A stretch of 64,000 nt of DNA, taken from Salinisphaera sp035690525 (lineage in GTDB: Bacteria > Pseudomonadota > Gammaproteobacteria > Nevskiales > Salinisphaeraceae). Under the pieces are notes generated by a model, which was not told the origin of the DNA, made no database searches, and saw only the letters and a program-made list of their open reading frames with translations. Numbering within the stretch: the stretch's first letter is position 1; each line of letters opens with the position of its first letter. Both the position numbers and the translations under genes were made by a program. Location: positions 15,733 to 79,732 of the forward strand of contig NZ_DASSKM010000178.1 in assembly GCF_035690525.1 (NCBI RefSeq), written 5' to 3'. This document shows, piece after piece, positions 1 through 9,154 of this stretch.

Positions 1-804
1 CCGGTCTACGACCCGCTCGTGCAGGCGCTGTCCGGCCTGGCGAGCATCCAGGGCGGCGCGGACGAGGACCGTCCGCGCTTGGTCCGGACGATTCTGCCCG
101 ACAAGCTCACCGGCTACGTCGCCGCCCAGGCGATCACCGCGGCCCTGCTGGCGCGCGCCAACGGCGGGAGCGGGCAGCATATTCGGATCTCCATGCTCGA
201 TGCGGTGCTCGATTTTCTCTGGCATTCGGATATGAACAGCCAGACGTTCGTCGGCGACGAAATGGCGCAGTCGCAGGCGGCGAGCTTCATTGATCTGATT
301 TATGCGACCGCGACCGGTTACATCAGCGTGGCCGTGCAAACCGATGCCGAATGGCAGGCGCTGACCGAGGCACTGGAAACGCCGCACTGGCGCGACGACC
401 CGCGTTTCGCCACCGCGGCCGATCGACAAGACCATATCGATGCGCGACTGGAGCTCACCCAGGAACGCCTGCGTGAGGCCAGCGCCGAGCACTGGCTCGA
501 CCGGCTGACCGAGCATGGCGTGCCGTGCGCCCCGGTACTCACGCGCAGCGAACTGCTGGACCATGCTCAGATCCGGGCCAACGATAGTCTGTTGGAAACC
601 GGGCACGACGTGGCCGGCCGGCTGCGTCAGACGCGCCCAGCCGCGCGCTTTTCCGGCATCGAAACATCGCCGCCGCGCGGGGCGCCGCCGCTGGGCGCCG
701 ATACCCGCGCCGTGCTGGCCGATATCGGTTATCGCGCCGATCATATTCAGGCGCTGATCGACGACGGCGCCGTGGCCACGGACGCAGACGACCAAAGCCG
801 ATGA
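1..804 (+). CDS. CaiB/BaiF-family CoA-transferase, C-terminal part (cut by window edge)
   Basis: The frame is open from the first base and reads into a class III CoA-transferase, so the true start lies left of the window. These enzymes move CoA between carboxylic acids in the cytoplasm. The visible 267 residues hold the family's YDPLVQALSG segment, the GGSGQHIRISMLDA segment of the central fold, and the C-terminal helical part with HGVPCAPV. The acyl substrate cannot be told. The stop overlaps the next start by four bases (ATGA), so the downstream glutathione-transferase-like gene is probably co-transcribed. Confidence 0.88.
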   Translation, partial: PVYDPLVQALSGLASIQGGADEDRPRLVRTILPDKLTGYVAAQAITAALLARANGGSGQHIRISMLDAVLDFLWHSDMNSQTFVGDEMAQSQAASFIDLIYATATGYISVAVQTDAEWQALTEALETPHWRDDPRFATAADRQDHIDARLELTQERLREASAEHWLDRLTEHGVPCAPVLTRSELLDHAQIRANDSLLETGHDVAGRLRQTRPAARFSGIETSPPRGAPPLGADTRAVLADIGYRADHIQALIDDGAVATDADDQSR

Positions 805-1520
805 TCGATTTCTATTACTGGCCGACGCCCAACGGTTGGAAGATTTCAATTCTGCTGGAGGAATTGGGCATTGCCTATCGGACGATCCCGGTCGATATTA
901 ACGCCGGCGACCAGTTCGAGCCGGCGTTCCTCGCGATCTCGCCGAACAACCGGATGCCGGCGATCGTCGATCAGGCGCCGCCGGCCGCCTATGGCGCTGC
1001 GCCGGTACCCGTGTTCGAGTCCGCGGCCATCGCGCGATACCTGGCCGCCAAGACCGGCCGGTTCTATGCCGACGATGCGCGCCTGCGCAAGGAGATCGAC
1101 GAGTGGCTGTTCTGGCAGGTCGGCAACCTGGGGCCGATGGGCGGGCAGATGAGCCATTTCGTCAACTATGCGCCCGGCGATCATCGTTATTCGGAAAAGC
1201 GTTACCGGGGCGAGTACCACCGTTGTCTCGGCGTGCTCGAGCGCCGGCTGGACACGCGCGAATATTTGGTCGGCGGACAGTATACGATCGCCGACATTAT
1301 CAACTGGCCCTGGGTGCTGATCGCCAAGGCGATGGGGCAGCCGCTGGACGAATTTCCGCGCGTGGCGGCCTGGCGCGAGCGCGTCAAGCAGCGCCCGGCG
1401 GTCCAGCGCGGCGTGGATCTCGGCAAGCAGTGGCGGGGCGGCGAGCCGAAAAACGAGGCCGCGCGGCGGCGCCTGTTCGAACAAAGCGCGGATACGGCGC
1501 GCACGTCTTCGCGCGACTGA
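801..1520 (+). CDS. Glutathione S-transferase family protein (YfcG/YghU-like)
   Basis: 239 residues. The N-terminal thioredoxin fold begins FYYWPTPNGWK, has the cis-proline segment NNRMPAIVD and the glutathione-contacting ES pair in FESAAIARYLA; a helical C-terminal domain carries YTIADI, the usual N-capping box of GSTs. The TPNGWK active-site pattern is that of YfcG/YghU-type disulfide-bond oxidoreductases, which use glutathione in thiol chemistry rather than classical conjugation. It overlaps the CoA-transferase by ATGA. A second GST of this group lies at 40755. The substrate is unknown. Confidence 0.85.
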   Translation: MIDFYYWPTPNGWKISILLEELGIAYRTIPVDINAGDQFEPAFLAISPNNRMPAIVDQAPPAAYGAAPVPVFESAAIARYLAAKTGRFYADDARLRKEIDEWLFWQVGNLGPMGGQMSHFVNYAPGDHRYSEKRYRGEYHRCLGVLERRLDTREYLVGGQYTIADIINWPWVLIAKAMGQPLDEFPRVAAWRERVKQRPAVQRGVDLGKQWRGGEPKNEAARRRLFEQSADTARTSSRD

Positions 1521-1567
1521 GCGCGATCAGTACAATTCCCGCCCCTTGCTCGGGTTAGGATACGGTC

Positions 1568-1993
1568 ATGTTCGCGTTCATCAAGGCGTTTGTCGCCGGT
1601 CTCATTGCCATGCTCGGCTGCAACCAGGGATTGCTCTGGCTGCTCGATGACGCCGACATCGCGAATACGACGACCTGGTCGACCCACGGCCTGGTGGGCA
1701 CCGGTTTGCCGGTCGTGGCCGCGCTCGCGCTCTGGGGCGCGCTCTGGGGGCTGGTGATCTGGCCGTTGGTGCGCAATGCCGAAGCGGCCGGTTATTATGT
1801 CGGCGCGATCATCCTCGGCGCCGTACTGGTGACCGGCGTATCGCTGGCGATCGCGCCTTGGGTGGGCGGTGCGTTGTTCGGCGTGGCCCTGGCCGGCTAT
1901 ACCAAGGATATGATCGGCGTCGCGCTGGCGGCCAACGCCGCCTACGGGCTGGGCTTTGCGATTCTAATGCGGCTGTTTCACCCGCCGCGCTGA
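1568..1993 (+). CDS. Small multi-span inner-membrane protein, function unknown
   Basis: 141 residues with about four hydrophobic segments (roughly residues 5-25, 43-65, 75-95 and 110-135) and short loops, ending in a basic HPPR tail. I do not recognise the family. It follows the GST gene by under 50 bases and may share its transcript, but that link is only positional. The ATG at 1568 starts directly at the first membrane segment. Confidence 0.6.
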   Translation: MFAFIKAFVAGLIAMLGCNQGLLWLLDDADIANTTTWSTHGLVGTGLPVVAALALWGALWGLVIWPLVRNAEAAGYYVGAIILGAVLVTGVSLAIAPWVGGALFGVALAGYTKDMIGVALAANAAYGLGFAILMRLFHPPR

Positions 1994-2044
1994 TTGCTCC
2001 GGCGGACTCTAAACGGCGAGCGCGGTCGCATTGCCGGCACCCGC

Positions 2045-3280
2045 TCAGGCCGCGGCGACGAACTCGCGCGGCAGGCGCAGCATGAAACAGGTCGGTCCCG
2101 AGCCGTCGCGGCCACGGCTGACCAGATGGAGGTCGCCCCCGTGGCTGCGTGCCAGCGAACGACTTACGCTCAGACCCAAGCCGAGGCCGCTGCCCTTGGT
2201 GGTCATGAATGGTGAAAACAGCGCCACGTCCTCGTCGATGCCATCGCCGTTGTCCTCGACGTAGATATCGACCTGCTGGGCGTGGCCGCTGTCCACCCAC
2301 AGCCTGATGCGGCGCTCGTCGTCGGCGGTCGCGGAACTCGCGAGTGCCTCGACGGCGTTGCCGATCAGATTGCGCAGCACCTGCTGGGTAAAAATCCGAT
2401 CGATCGGCAGTTCCAGACCGGCCAGATCCTCCGCCTGCGGCCAGTCGAGCGAAATTCGCTCGGCGCGCAGACTTGGCGCGAGCAGTTCGCGCACTTCGCT
2501 GAGCATCGGGAACAGCGCCTGCTGATTGATCGTGGGATGGCCCTCGCGCGCGAAATCGCGCAGGTGGCGGATGATGGAAGCGGCTCTTTGAATCTGATAT
2601 TCAGCGCGCACGAGCAGGTCCGCCTGGTCGCTGTTCTCCTCGCGGGCTATCGATAGCGCGCCGGTCACGAAATTGCGCGCCGAAGTGAGCGGCTGGGCCA
2701 GATCATGCGCCAGACCCGTGCCGAGGGAAGCGAACACGCTGATGCGTTCGCGCGTGGCGATCAGGTTTTGAAGCTCGGTCATGTGGTCGCGGCTTTCGAC
2801 TTCGTCGGTCAGATCGATGGCGAAGCCGGCCAGCCGATATACCTCGCCCGAGTCGTCGCGGACCGGAAAGGCGCGATCGCGGATCCAGCGAATCCCGCCG
2901 TCCGGCCGATTGATGCGGAAGACCTCGTCGTAGTCGCCTTCGGCCGCGTCGCGCTTGAAGGCCGTGAGCACCCGCTCGCGGTCGTCATCGTGGACCCAAG
3001 CGAGGCGTCGACCCGGGTCTTCGTGAAGGCTGGCACAGGGTTGCCCCCAGATATGTTCGTAGGCGGGACTGATATAAATCAGTTCGTCGCCGAGCGGGTT
3101 GGTCATCCAGAACACTTCCTGGATGTGCTCGGCGAGTTCGCGAAAGCATCGGGTTTCGCGTTCGGCGGCCTCGGCACGCGCTTGGCAACTCGCCAGATCG
3201 GCGCGCAGCGACCTGATTTGTTCGCGCGCCGTATCCGGGTCGTCAAGCGGTGATGACGGGGTCTCTTGAGCTTTTGACAT
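2045..3280 (-). CDS. PAS-domain sensor histidine kinase (FixL-like)
   Basis: 411 residues without obvious membrane segments, so probably cytoplasmic. A coiled-coil start (about 15-50) leads into one PAS domain (about 50-165; SPAYEHIWG and the RPDGGIRWIRDR strand), then a dimerisation/phosphoacceptor domain with the H box AHDLAQPLTS, His192 being the likely phosphorylated residue. The ATPase domain shows the N box LIGNAVEAL and the G box DNGDGID. It is divergent from the FixJ-like regulator at 3395, and the two form a pair. The PAS domain lacks an obvious haem-binding pattern, so the signal is unknown. Confidence 0.85.
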   Translation of the reverse strand: MSKAQETPSSPLDDPDTAREQIRSLRADLASCQARAEAAERETRCFRELAEHIQEVFWMTNPLGDELIYISPAYEHIWGQPCASLHEDPGRRLAWVHDDDRERVLTAFKRDAAEGDYDEVFRINRPDGGIRWIRDRAFPVRDDSGEVYRLAGFAIDLTDEVESRDHMTELQNLIATRERISVFASLGTGLAHDLAQPLTSARNFVTGALSIAREENSDQADLLVRAEYQIQRAASIIRHLRDFAREGHPTINQQALFPMLSEVRELLAPSLRAERISLDWPQAEDLAGLELPIDRIFTQQVLRNLIGNAVEALASSATADDERRIRLWVDSGHAQQVDIYVEDNGDGIDEDVALFSPFMTTKGSGLGLGLSVSRSLARSHGGDLHLVSRGRDGSGPTCFMLRLPREFVAAA

Positions 3281-3394
3281 GGAACCGATCGGTTAAGGGT
3301 GGTGAAATGGCCAAGCCGGCCATAAGATATTGCATCTGCGCACGCTTACCGCGGCGGCGCACGAGGGATTGGGGCGGTACAGCCGAGAGACACT

Positions 3395-4024
3395 ATGCGA
3401 AACGACTTTGCTATCCATATCGTGGACGATGATCCCGGCGTCCGGGAATCAATGAAAACACTGATACGTGGTTCGAAATATCCGACTTATAGCTACCCCA
3501 GCGCCTCGGCTTTTCTGGATCGCTGCGAGTCGGCCACCGGCTGTGTATTGATCGATCTGCGTTTACGGGACATGGACGGCATCGCGTTGCAAAAGGAGCT
3601 GATCTCACGTCAGATCGCGCTCGATGTGGTGATGATGAGTGCCTACGGCGATATCGAACACGCGGTCGAGGCGATGCGTCTCGGCGCGGTCGATTTTCTG
3701 GAAAAACCGTTCGACCCCGACTACCTCCTCGCGCAGTTGCACGAACTGTCGCAGGCCAGTGACACCAATGAACGGCTCCAGCGCGAGGCGCGTCAGCGGG
3801 CTGCCCTCATCGATACGCTCACCCCGCGCGAGAAACAAGTGCTCAGCGGCATCGTCGACGGCCAGGCCAACAAACAGGTCGCGGCCGATCTGCGCATCAG
3901 CGCGCGCACCGTGGAAACCCATCGCGTGCATATCATGCAGAAACTTCAGGCCGATTCGCTAGCGCATTTGGTGCGCATCTGGCTTGCCGCCGCGGCCCAG
4001 CAGGAGCCCACGCCGGAGCCATGA
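3395..4024 (+). CDS. FixJ/TodT-family response regulator with LuxR-type DNA-binding domain
   Basis: 209 residues. The receiver domain (1-120) has the acidic patch DDD at 11-13, the phosphoacceptor Asp54 in VLIDLRLRDMDG, the switch serine in MMSAYGD and the lysine in LEKPFD. The C-terminal LuxR/NarL helix-turn-helix starts LTPREKQVL and contains SARTVETHR. Partner of the divergent PAS kinase; FixJ-family pairs typically switch gene sets in response to oxygen, redox state or aromatic compounds. The target promoters are not evident; the 114-base divergent gap is a plausible autoregulated site. A bidirectional terminator follows. Confidence 0.88.
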   Translation: MRNDFAIHIVDDDPGVRESMKTLIRGSKYPTYSYPSASAFLDRCESATGCVLIDLRLRDMDGIALQKELISRQIALDVVMMSAYGDIEHAVEAMRLGAVDFLEKPFDPDYLLAQLHELSQASDTNERLQREARQRAALIDTLTPREKQVLSGIVDGQANKQVAADLRISARTVETHRVHIMQKLQADSLAHLVRIWLAAAAQQEPTPEP

Positions 4025-4069
4025 ACTTCGAGTGCAGCAAGCCGAACGGGCCGGCTTGTCAAGGCATAA

Positions 4070-4101
4070 AAAAGCCGCTGATCGATTGACCAGCGGCTTT
4101 T
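4070..4101. terminator. Bidirectional rho-independent terminator
   Basis: A perfect 11-base stem (AAAAGCCGCTG paired with CAGCGGCTTTT) around a 10-base loop, with A and T runs on either side. It sits between the converging response-regulator gene and the DUF1328 gene and should stop transcription from both. Confidence 0.85.
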
Positions 4102-4110
4102 CATGTCGCT

Positions 4111-4287
4111 CTACAACCTCGGCCCGCGGCCTCTCACCGCATTGGATATCAAGGCTAGGACGAACAGCACGATAAAGATAAAGAACAGGATCTTGGCGAT
4201 GCCGGCCGCACCGGCGGCGATCCCCCCGAAGCCGAAAACCGCCGCGATAATGGCGATGATGAAAAATACGACAGCCCATCCGAGCAT
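4111..4287 (-). CDS. DUF1328 (YtjA-like) small membrane protein
   Basis: 58 residues, starting MLGWAVVFF and made almost entirely of two hydrophobic helices separated by a glycine/alanine turn (FGFGGIAAGAAG), ending in a basic RGRGPRL tail. This is the typical form of the DUF1328/YtjA family, found widely in proteobacteria and of unknown function. A longer frame exists, but the start at 4287 is chosen because AAGGAGA lies just upstream and because it matches family length. It sits next to other general-stress-type genes (host-attachment family, CsbD). Confidence 0.85.
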   Translation of the reverse strand: MLGWAVVFFIIAIIAAVFGFGGIAAGAAGIAKILFFIFIVLFVLALISNAVRGRGPRL

Positions 4288-4456
4288 GATTCGTCTCCTT
4301 AGTTGCTGCGCTGTGTCCGACCGGTCGGACCGGATTGCCACAATTGCTCGCTTTAAAGTCGGCTAACGACCGGTCGGCGCAATTCTAGTATCGTGCAGAA
4401 TCATGTACGCGGCATTAACCGCGTGACCGAAACCCCTTCTAAGGGCCGGATTCGGC

Positions 4457-4894
4457 TCAACCGAGTTGCAAATCCAGATGTTTCTCGATTTCGGAGTCTT
4501 TCTGGTTGGTCCAGTCCTTGTCGATCGTCGCGACCACATGCCGGGAGAGCGGGCTGTCGAGATGATCACGCAGCCGACCGAGGAATTGCGGCGCGGCGAC
4601 CAGTACCAACTCATCGAAGGCATTGTCGTTCAAGCCGGACTTCAATCGGGCCGCGACTTGCTTGGCGAAGATGTCTTCGTGCTTTTCGCTGGTTCGGGTC
4701 TGCGGATCGGCCTGATGACGTCCATGGGCGGCCGAATCCTCGACTTCGCCCTTGCCGCCGGTCCGAAGATCGCCTTCATGCTTGCGGCTCTGGTCATGAT
4801 AAAATGCCTCCACGCGCGCCAGCGAACCGGCATTCTCGCGCGAGAACAGCCGCGCCGCCGCCGCATCGGCGACCACAATCCATTGCTTTGCCAT
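4457..4894 (-). CDS. Host-attachment-protein family (baeRF-like) protein
   Basis: 145 residues beginning MAKQWIVVADAAAARLF, the hallmark of the family named for a protein needed for attachment to host cells. The mid part (GLNDNAFDELVLVAAPQFLGRLRDHL) and the end (VVATIDKDWTNQKDSEIEKHL) also fit. The fold resembles archaeal/eukaryotic release-factor-1-like domains; the biochemical role is unknown. The start at 4894 is chosen because the family begins at MAKQW; the longer upstream frame overlaps the csbD-like gene and is not protein-like. Adjacent stress-type genes suggest a general stress role rather than host attachment. Confidence 0.82.
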   Translation of the reverse strand: MAKQWIVVADAAAARLFSRENAGSLARVEAFYHDQSRKHEGDLRTGGKGEVEDSAAHGRHQADPQTRTSEKHEDIFAKQVAARLKSGLNDNAFDELVLVAAPQFLGRLRDHLDSPLSRHVVATIDKDWTNQKDSEIEKHLDLQLG

Positions 4895-4935
4895 GCAACC
4901 TCGCTTTGTCGGTGATGCCGACCAGATGCCGACCA

Positions 4936-5133
4936 TTAGAACTTGCGTTCGAAATCCCGGAGCCTTTCCTCGGCCGATTCTTTCGTGTCGCCGTATCGTT
5001 CCTGGATCTTGCCGAGCAGGTTCTCGCGCTTGCCGCGGACTTCCTCGACATCGTCGTCGGTCAGACGGCCCCAGTGCTCGCGCACCGAACCCTTCATACG
5101 GCTCCATTGGCCTTCGAACTTGTCGTCGTTCAT
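4936..5133 (-). CDS. CsbD-family small stress protein
   Basis: 65 residues, beginning MNDDKFEGQWSRMKGSVREHWG with the typical WxxxKGxxxxxWGxLTDDD pattern and a charged C-terminal helix (GDTKESAEERLRDFERKF). CsbD-family proteins are small, soluble and induced by general stress; the molecular role is unknown. The start at 5133 matches family length; the upstream extension (to 5202) looks non-coding. Confidence 0.88.
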   Translation of the reverse strand: MNDDKFEGQWSRMKGSVREHWGRLTDDDVEEVRGKRENLLGKIQERYGDTKESAEERLRDFERKF

Positions 5134-5278
5134 GACGAAACCTCGGTTTGAAAAATGTATATCGCACCCTAGCAGCGTGCGGAACGCGTACCATCCGGGC
5201 AATCACGCAGGACCCCAAGGTCGCCGCAGCCGACGATAATCTTTAAGCTCGGCGCCGACGTTCATCCACGACCACAGC

Positions 5279-6313
5279 ATGGCCGACGCAACCCGTACCG
5301 AGACCGCCGACCGGCTGTTCGAAGCCCATGTGGCCCATGATCTGGCGGCGTGGCGCGGCAAGGCGGGCCGGGCTCGCCTCGCGGGTCGGGTCGAATCGTT
5401 CTGGCGCTGGGCCGAGCGCGTGACGCTGGCCGAGGTGGTCGATCGCGATACGGCGCGCGCGGCTACCGAGCGGCTGGTGCTCGATCTTGAACTGCCGGAC
5501 CGTCTGGCGGCGGTGATCGGCGAAATCGCCGACGAACTGGTCCGGCTGGAAGTCAACCGAAGCACCCGCGTGCGCGATGTAATCGATCAGTCGCTGTTCG
5601 ACGACGGCGTGGATCTGGTGGTGGAGCTGGAGACGCTACGCGCCCGGCTGATCCAGAGGCTGCTCAACAGCCCGGTGTATATGGCGCTTGCCTCGGACCT
5701 GCTCTATCAGGGCATCAAGGACTATATTTTCTCGGATTCCGGCGCGATTCGCTCGATCCCCGGCGTGTCGCGCCTGATCAAGGGCTCGTCGAGCGCGGTG
5801 AGCCGGCGCATGCCCGGGCTCGAGGCGCAGGTCGAAACGCGTGTGCGCGCTTATATCGAAGCCAATACCGCGCGCACGCTGGCGCGCACCGAGTCCTACC
5901 TGCTCGAATCGCTGGACGCGCGGCGGCTGCGCGCGCTGGCGGACGAGGTCTGGGCCGCGATCGCCGACCAGCCGTTGTCGATCGCCGATGCGGTGGCATC
6001 GCACGAGCTGCAGCGTCTGGTCGATTACGGCCTGCAAGTCTGGCGGTCGCTGCGCGAGACCGAATACCTCGGCGTGATGATCGACCAAGGTGTGCAAGCC
6101 TATTTCGCGCGCCACGGCGACGACACGCTGGCCGAGTTGATGAGCCACGTCGGCGTCGATCGGAAGATCCTGGCCGCCGAGGTCGATACGCTCGCGCCGA
6201 TGCTGATCGAGGCGCTGGAGTCGACCGGGCTGCTCGAGACCTGGGTGCGCGACCAACTCGCCGACTTCTACGATTCCGCCGCTTTCGCCGCCGCGATCGA
6301 GGGCCGCGGCTGA
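5279..6313 (+). CDS. Conserved-looking helical protein, function unknown
   Basis: 344 residues, mostly alpha-helical by composition, rich in alanine, leucine, arginine and acidic residues. No signal peptide, no clear membrane helix and no catalytic motif that I can name. A central stretch around 125-165 (SPVYMALASDLLYQGIKDYIF) is the most hydrophobic part and might contact membranes or partners. Two similar segments (RSLRETEYLGVMIDQGVQAYF and AEVDTLAPMLIEALESTGLLE) look like amphipathic helices. It ends four bases before the end of the converging speE gene. The family is not recognised. Confidence 0.65.
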   Translation: MADATRTETADRLFEAHVAHDLAAWRGKAGRARLAGRVESFWRWAERVTLAEVVDRDTARAATERLVLDLELPDRLAAVIGEIADELVRLEVNRSTRVRDVIDQSLFDDGVDLVVELETLRARLIQRLLNSPVYMALASDLLYQGIKDYIFSDSGAIRSIPGVSRLIKGSSSAVSRRMPGLEAQVETRVRAYIEANTARTLARTESYLLESLDARRLRALADEVWAAIADQPLSIADAVASHELQRLVDYGLQVWRSLRETEYLGVMIDQGVQAYFARHGDDTLAELMSHVGVDRKILAAEVDTLAPMLIEALESTGLLETWVRDQLADFYDSAAFAAAIEGRG

Positions 6314-6317
6314 CGGT

Positions 6318-7166
6318 TTACGCGCCGGCCAGAATCCGCTGCATGAAGGCCGGCTGGGAAAACGCGGCGTGGTGCATCGCCGGGGTGTAGTACTCGGTAT
6401 GGAAATTAAGTTCGGCGGCCGGCATGGCCAGCGCGGGATCGTCGCGCGCGGCCAGCGTGGCCGACCACCAGCCGGTGGGATAACACGGCTGTGGAAAGCT
6501 CAAGAGATGGGTCGCGGCGAAGCCGGCCCGCGCGAGCCCGCCGTGCATGTCGCGGATCAGCGCCGCGTGCGCCAGCGGCGATTCGCTCTGTTGCACCAGC
6601 ATGCCGCGGGGTGCGAGCACGCGGTGACATTGCCGGTAGAACGCCTCGTTGAACAGACCCTCGGCCGGGCCGATCGGATCGGTGCTGTCGATGATGATCA
6701 GGTCCACCGAGCCGCCGTCGGCTCCGGCCATCCAGGCCACGCCGTCGGTAAAGGCCAGATGCGCCCGGGGATCGTCGTTGGATTCGGTAAGACGCGGAAA
6801 ATACCGCTCGGCGACCCGGGTGACGCGTTCGTCGATATCGATCTGGGCCACCGATTCGATGTGCCGGTGCTTAAGCACTTCGCGCAGGGTGCCGCAGTCG
6901 CCGCCGCCGATGATGACAACGTTTTTGACTTGGCCATGAGCGAAGATCGCCGGGTGCGTCATCATTTCGTGATAGACGAAATTGTCGCGGTCGGTGAGCA
7001 TGACCAGACCGTCGATGGTCATCAGGCGGCCGAAGGTTTCGGTCGCGTAGACCGCGATGGTCTGGTAGTTCGAGGTCTCCTCGTGCAGCTTGTCGCGCAG
7101 CTTGAGAGAAAACCCGACGCCCAGCTCGTCGCTGGCCTCGGTGAACCACGTTGGGTCGGCTACCAT
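6318..7166 (-). CDS. speE: Spermidine synthase (polyamine aminopropyltransferase)
   Basis: 282 residues. It transfers the aminopropyl group from decarboxylated S-adenosylmethionine to putrescine. Visible are the N-terminal beta domain (LKLRDKLHEETSNYQTIAVYAT), the nucleotide-binding loop IIGGGDCGTLREVLKH, the acidic residue after QIDIDE, and the active-site segment IIIDSTDPIGPAEGLF. The loop has Cys where many homologues have Gly (GGGDGG). Divergent from speA, so the two polyamine genes share a 41-base promoter gap and are probably co-regulated. Confidence 0.95.
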   Translation of the reverse strand: MVADPTWFTEASDELGVGFSLKLRDKLHEETSNYQTIAVYATETFGRLMTIDGLVMLTDRDNFVYHEMMTHPAIFAHGQVKNVVIIGGGDCGTLREVLKHRHIESVAQIDIDERVTRVAERYFPRLTESNDDPRAHLAFTDGVAWMAGADGGSVDLIIIDSTDPIGPAEGLFNEAFYRQCHRVLAPRGMLVQQSESPLAHAALIRDMHGGLARAGFAATHLLSFPQPCYPTGWWSATLAARDDPALAMPAAELNFHTEYYTPAMHHAAFSQPAFMQRILAGA

Positions 7167-7207
7167 GGCGATCCGCGTACTTCAAAACCCGGCACGCAGT
7201 ATAGATC

Positions 7208-9064
7208 ATGACCGTTTCCGCCCGACAAGCCGCCGGCGAGGCGCGCGCCTGGACGCTCGACGATGCACGCCGCCTGTACCGCGTCGCCACCTGGGGCGAC
7301 GGCTACTTCGGCATCGACGATGCCGGGCACGCCGAGGTTCGGCCGGCCGCCGGCGCGCCCGGCATCGATCTCGACGCCCTGGCCGACGAGGTTCGGGCGG
7401 CCGGGCTGCGCCTGCCCGTGCTCGTTCGTTTCACCGATATCCTGGGCGATCGGCTCAACCGGCTGGCCGATGCCTTCGACGCCGCCCGCGCCGCCCACGG
7501 CTATGCCGGGCGCTATACGGTGGTCTATCCGGTCAAGGTCAATCAGCAGCGCTCGGTGATCGAACATCTGGTGGCCGCCGGCGGCGATCGGGCCGGGCTG
7601 GAAGCCGGCAGCAAACCCGAACTGATGGCGGTACTGGCGCTCGCGCGGCCCGGTTCGACGATCGTATGCAACGGTTATAAGGATCATTCGTTTCTGCGCC
7701 TGGCGCTGGCCGGGCAGCAGCTTGGCCACCGCGTTTACATCGTGGTCGAGAAGCCCTCGGAACTCGTCCCTATCGCCGAACTGGCGGCGAGCCTGGGGCT
7801 GCGGCCCCGACTCGGTCTGCGGGTGCGCCTGGCCAGCGTGGCGGCCGGGCATTGGCAGAACACCGGCGGCGACAAGTCCAAATTCGGCCTGACCGCCGAC
7901 CAAGTGGTCGTGGCGCTCGAGACTTTGCGCGGCCTGGGTATCCTCGACTGCGTGTCGATGCTGCATGTCCACGTCGGTTCGCAGGTCGCCGATCACGCCG
8001 CGCTGGCCCGCGCCATGGATGAAACCGCGCATCTGTATCGCAGCCTGCGCGAGCTCGGCGCGCCGGTGGACACGGTCGATGTCGGCGGCGGTCTGGCGGT
8101 GGATTACGAAGGCCGCGGGGCCCGTTCGTTCTGCTCGATGAATTATGGCGTGCCCGACTATGCCGAAGTCGTGGTCGGCGCGCTGGCGCGGGTGGCCGAG
8201 CGTTTCGATCTGCCCCAGCCGAATCTCATCAGCGAGTCCGGCCGCGCGCTGACCGCGCATCACGCGGTGCTGCTCACGCAGGTCATCGACAGTGAAAGCG
8301 CGATCGATGTCGCGCCCGTCGTGCTGGATGAAAATCTGTCCGCCTCGGCGCAGATCGACCGTGCGGCCGCGCATCTGGCCGACGTGCAGGCGCGCTTCGT
8401 CGCCGGCGAAATCGGGCTCGCCGGACGGGCCGCGGCCGAGCGCGAGGCGGCCGCGGTGTATCGCGCGCTGATTACGCTTGCACCGGCCGATGCCGACGAC
8501 CGCGCGGCGGTGGCCGCCGCGCGCGAGAAGCTCGCGACCAAGTATTTTGTGAATTTCTCGGTGTTTCAGTCGGTGCCCGACGTCTGGGCGCTCGATCAGA
8601 TATTTCCGGTGATGCCGCTGGCGCGGCTCGACGAGGCGCCGGACCGGAGCGCGCGGCTGTGCGATCTGACCTGCGATTCCGACGGTCGGCTGGATCGCTA
8701 TGTCGACGACAACGGGCTGGATTCGACGCTGCCGCTGCATGCGCTGCGTGAAGGCGAAACCTATCGCATCGGTATATTCATGATCGGGGCCTATCAAGAA
8801 AATCTCGGCGACATGCATAACCTGTTCGGCGACACCGATGTCGTCAATGTCGAGATCCGCGACGGCGCCTGGCAACTGGGCGACGCCCAGCACGGCGACC
8901 GGGCCGACGAGCTGTTGTCCTATGTGCACTTCGAGCCGGAAGCGCTGCGCGGCGCCTACCGGCGGAAACTGGCCGCGGCCGGCCTCGCGCCGCGCCAGCG
9001 CGCTGAATGCGAAGCGCTGCTCGAAGCCGGGCTCGCCGGCTATACCTATCTGCTCGAATCCTGA
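7208..9064 (+). CDS. speA: Biosynthetic arginine decarboxylase
   Basis: 618 residues, the usual size for the PLP-dependent fold-III arginine decarboxylase that makes agmatine from arginine. The PLP lysine is Lys110 in YPVKVNQQ; further family segments are GLEAGSKPEL, the HVHVGSQ loop, DVGGGLAVDY, SESGRAL and, near the C-terminus, CDSDGRLDRYVD with the substrate-binding aspartates. It is divergent from speE; an agmatinase or agmatine-deiminase route to putrescine must lie elsewhere. Confidence 0.95.
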   Translation: MTVSARQAAGEARAWTLDDARRLYRVATWGDGYFGIDDAGHAEVRPAAGAPGIDLDALADEVRAAGLRLPVLVRFTDILGDRLNRLADAFDAARAAHGYAGRYTVVYPVKVNQQRSVIEHLVAAGGDRAGLEAGSKPELMAVLALARPGSTIVCNGYKDHSFLRLALAGQQLGHRVYIVVEKPSELVPIAELAASLGLRPRLGLRVRLASVAAGHWQNTGGDKSKFGLTADQVVVALETLRGLGILDCVSMLHVHVGSQVADHAALARAMDETAHLYRSLRELGAPVDTVDVGGGLAVDYEGRGARSFCSMNYGVPDYAEVVVGALARVAERFDLPQPNLISESGRALTAHHAVLLTQVIDSESAIDVAPVVLDENLSASAQIDRAAAHLADVQARFVAGEIGLAGRAAAEREAAAVYRALITLAPADADDRAAVAAAREKLATKYFVNFSVFQSVPDVWALDQIFPVMPLARLDEAPDRSARLCDLTCDSDGRLDRYVDDNGLDSTLPLHALREGETYRIGIFMIGAYQENLGDMHNLFGDTDVVNVEIRDGAWQLGDAQHGDRADELLSYVHFEPEALRGAYRRKLAAAGLAPRQRAECEALLEAGLAGYTYLLES

Positions 9065-9154
9065 AGCTTCGCCGCGCCCCAATGTCTGCCGATGCTTGGA
9101 ACTTGCGGGTTCGACGGTTTCGGCGGCTATTTTTAAATTTAATACGTATAATTT

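Noticed and set aside
6880..6920. Cys instead of Gly in the spermidine synthase GGGDxG loop as a loss of function
   Set aside because: The rest of the active site is intact, and I cannot say that the change is rare; not enough for a finding.
7160..9082. 640-codon open frame on the minus strand
   Set aside because: It lies wholly antisense to speA, whose product is a complete textbook arginine decarboxylase; long antisense frames are expected at this GC content.
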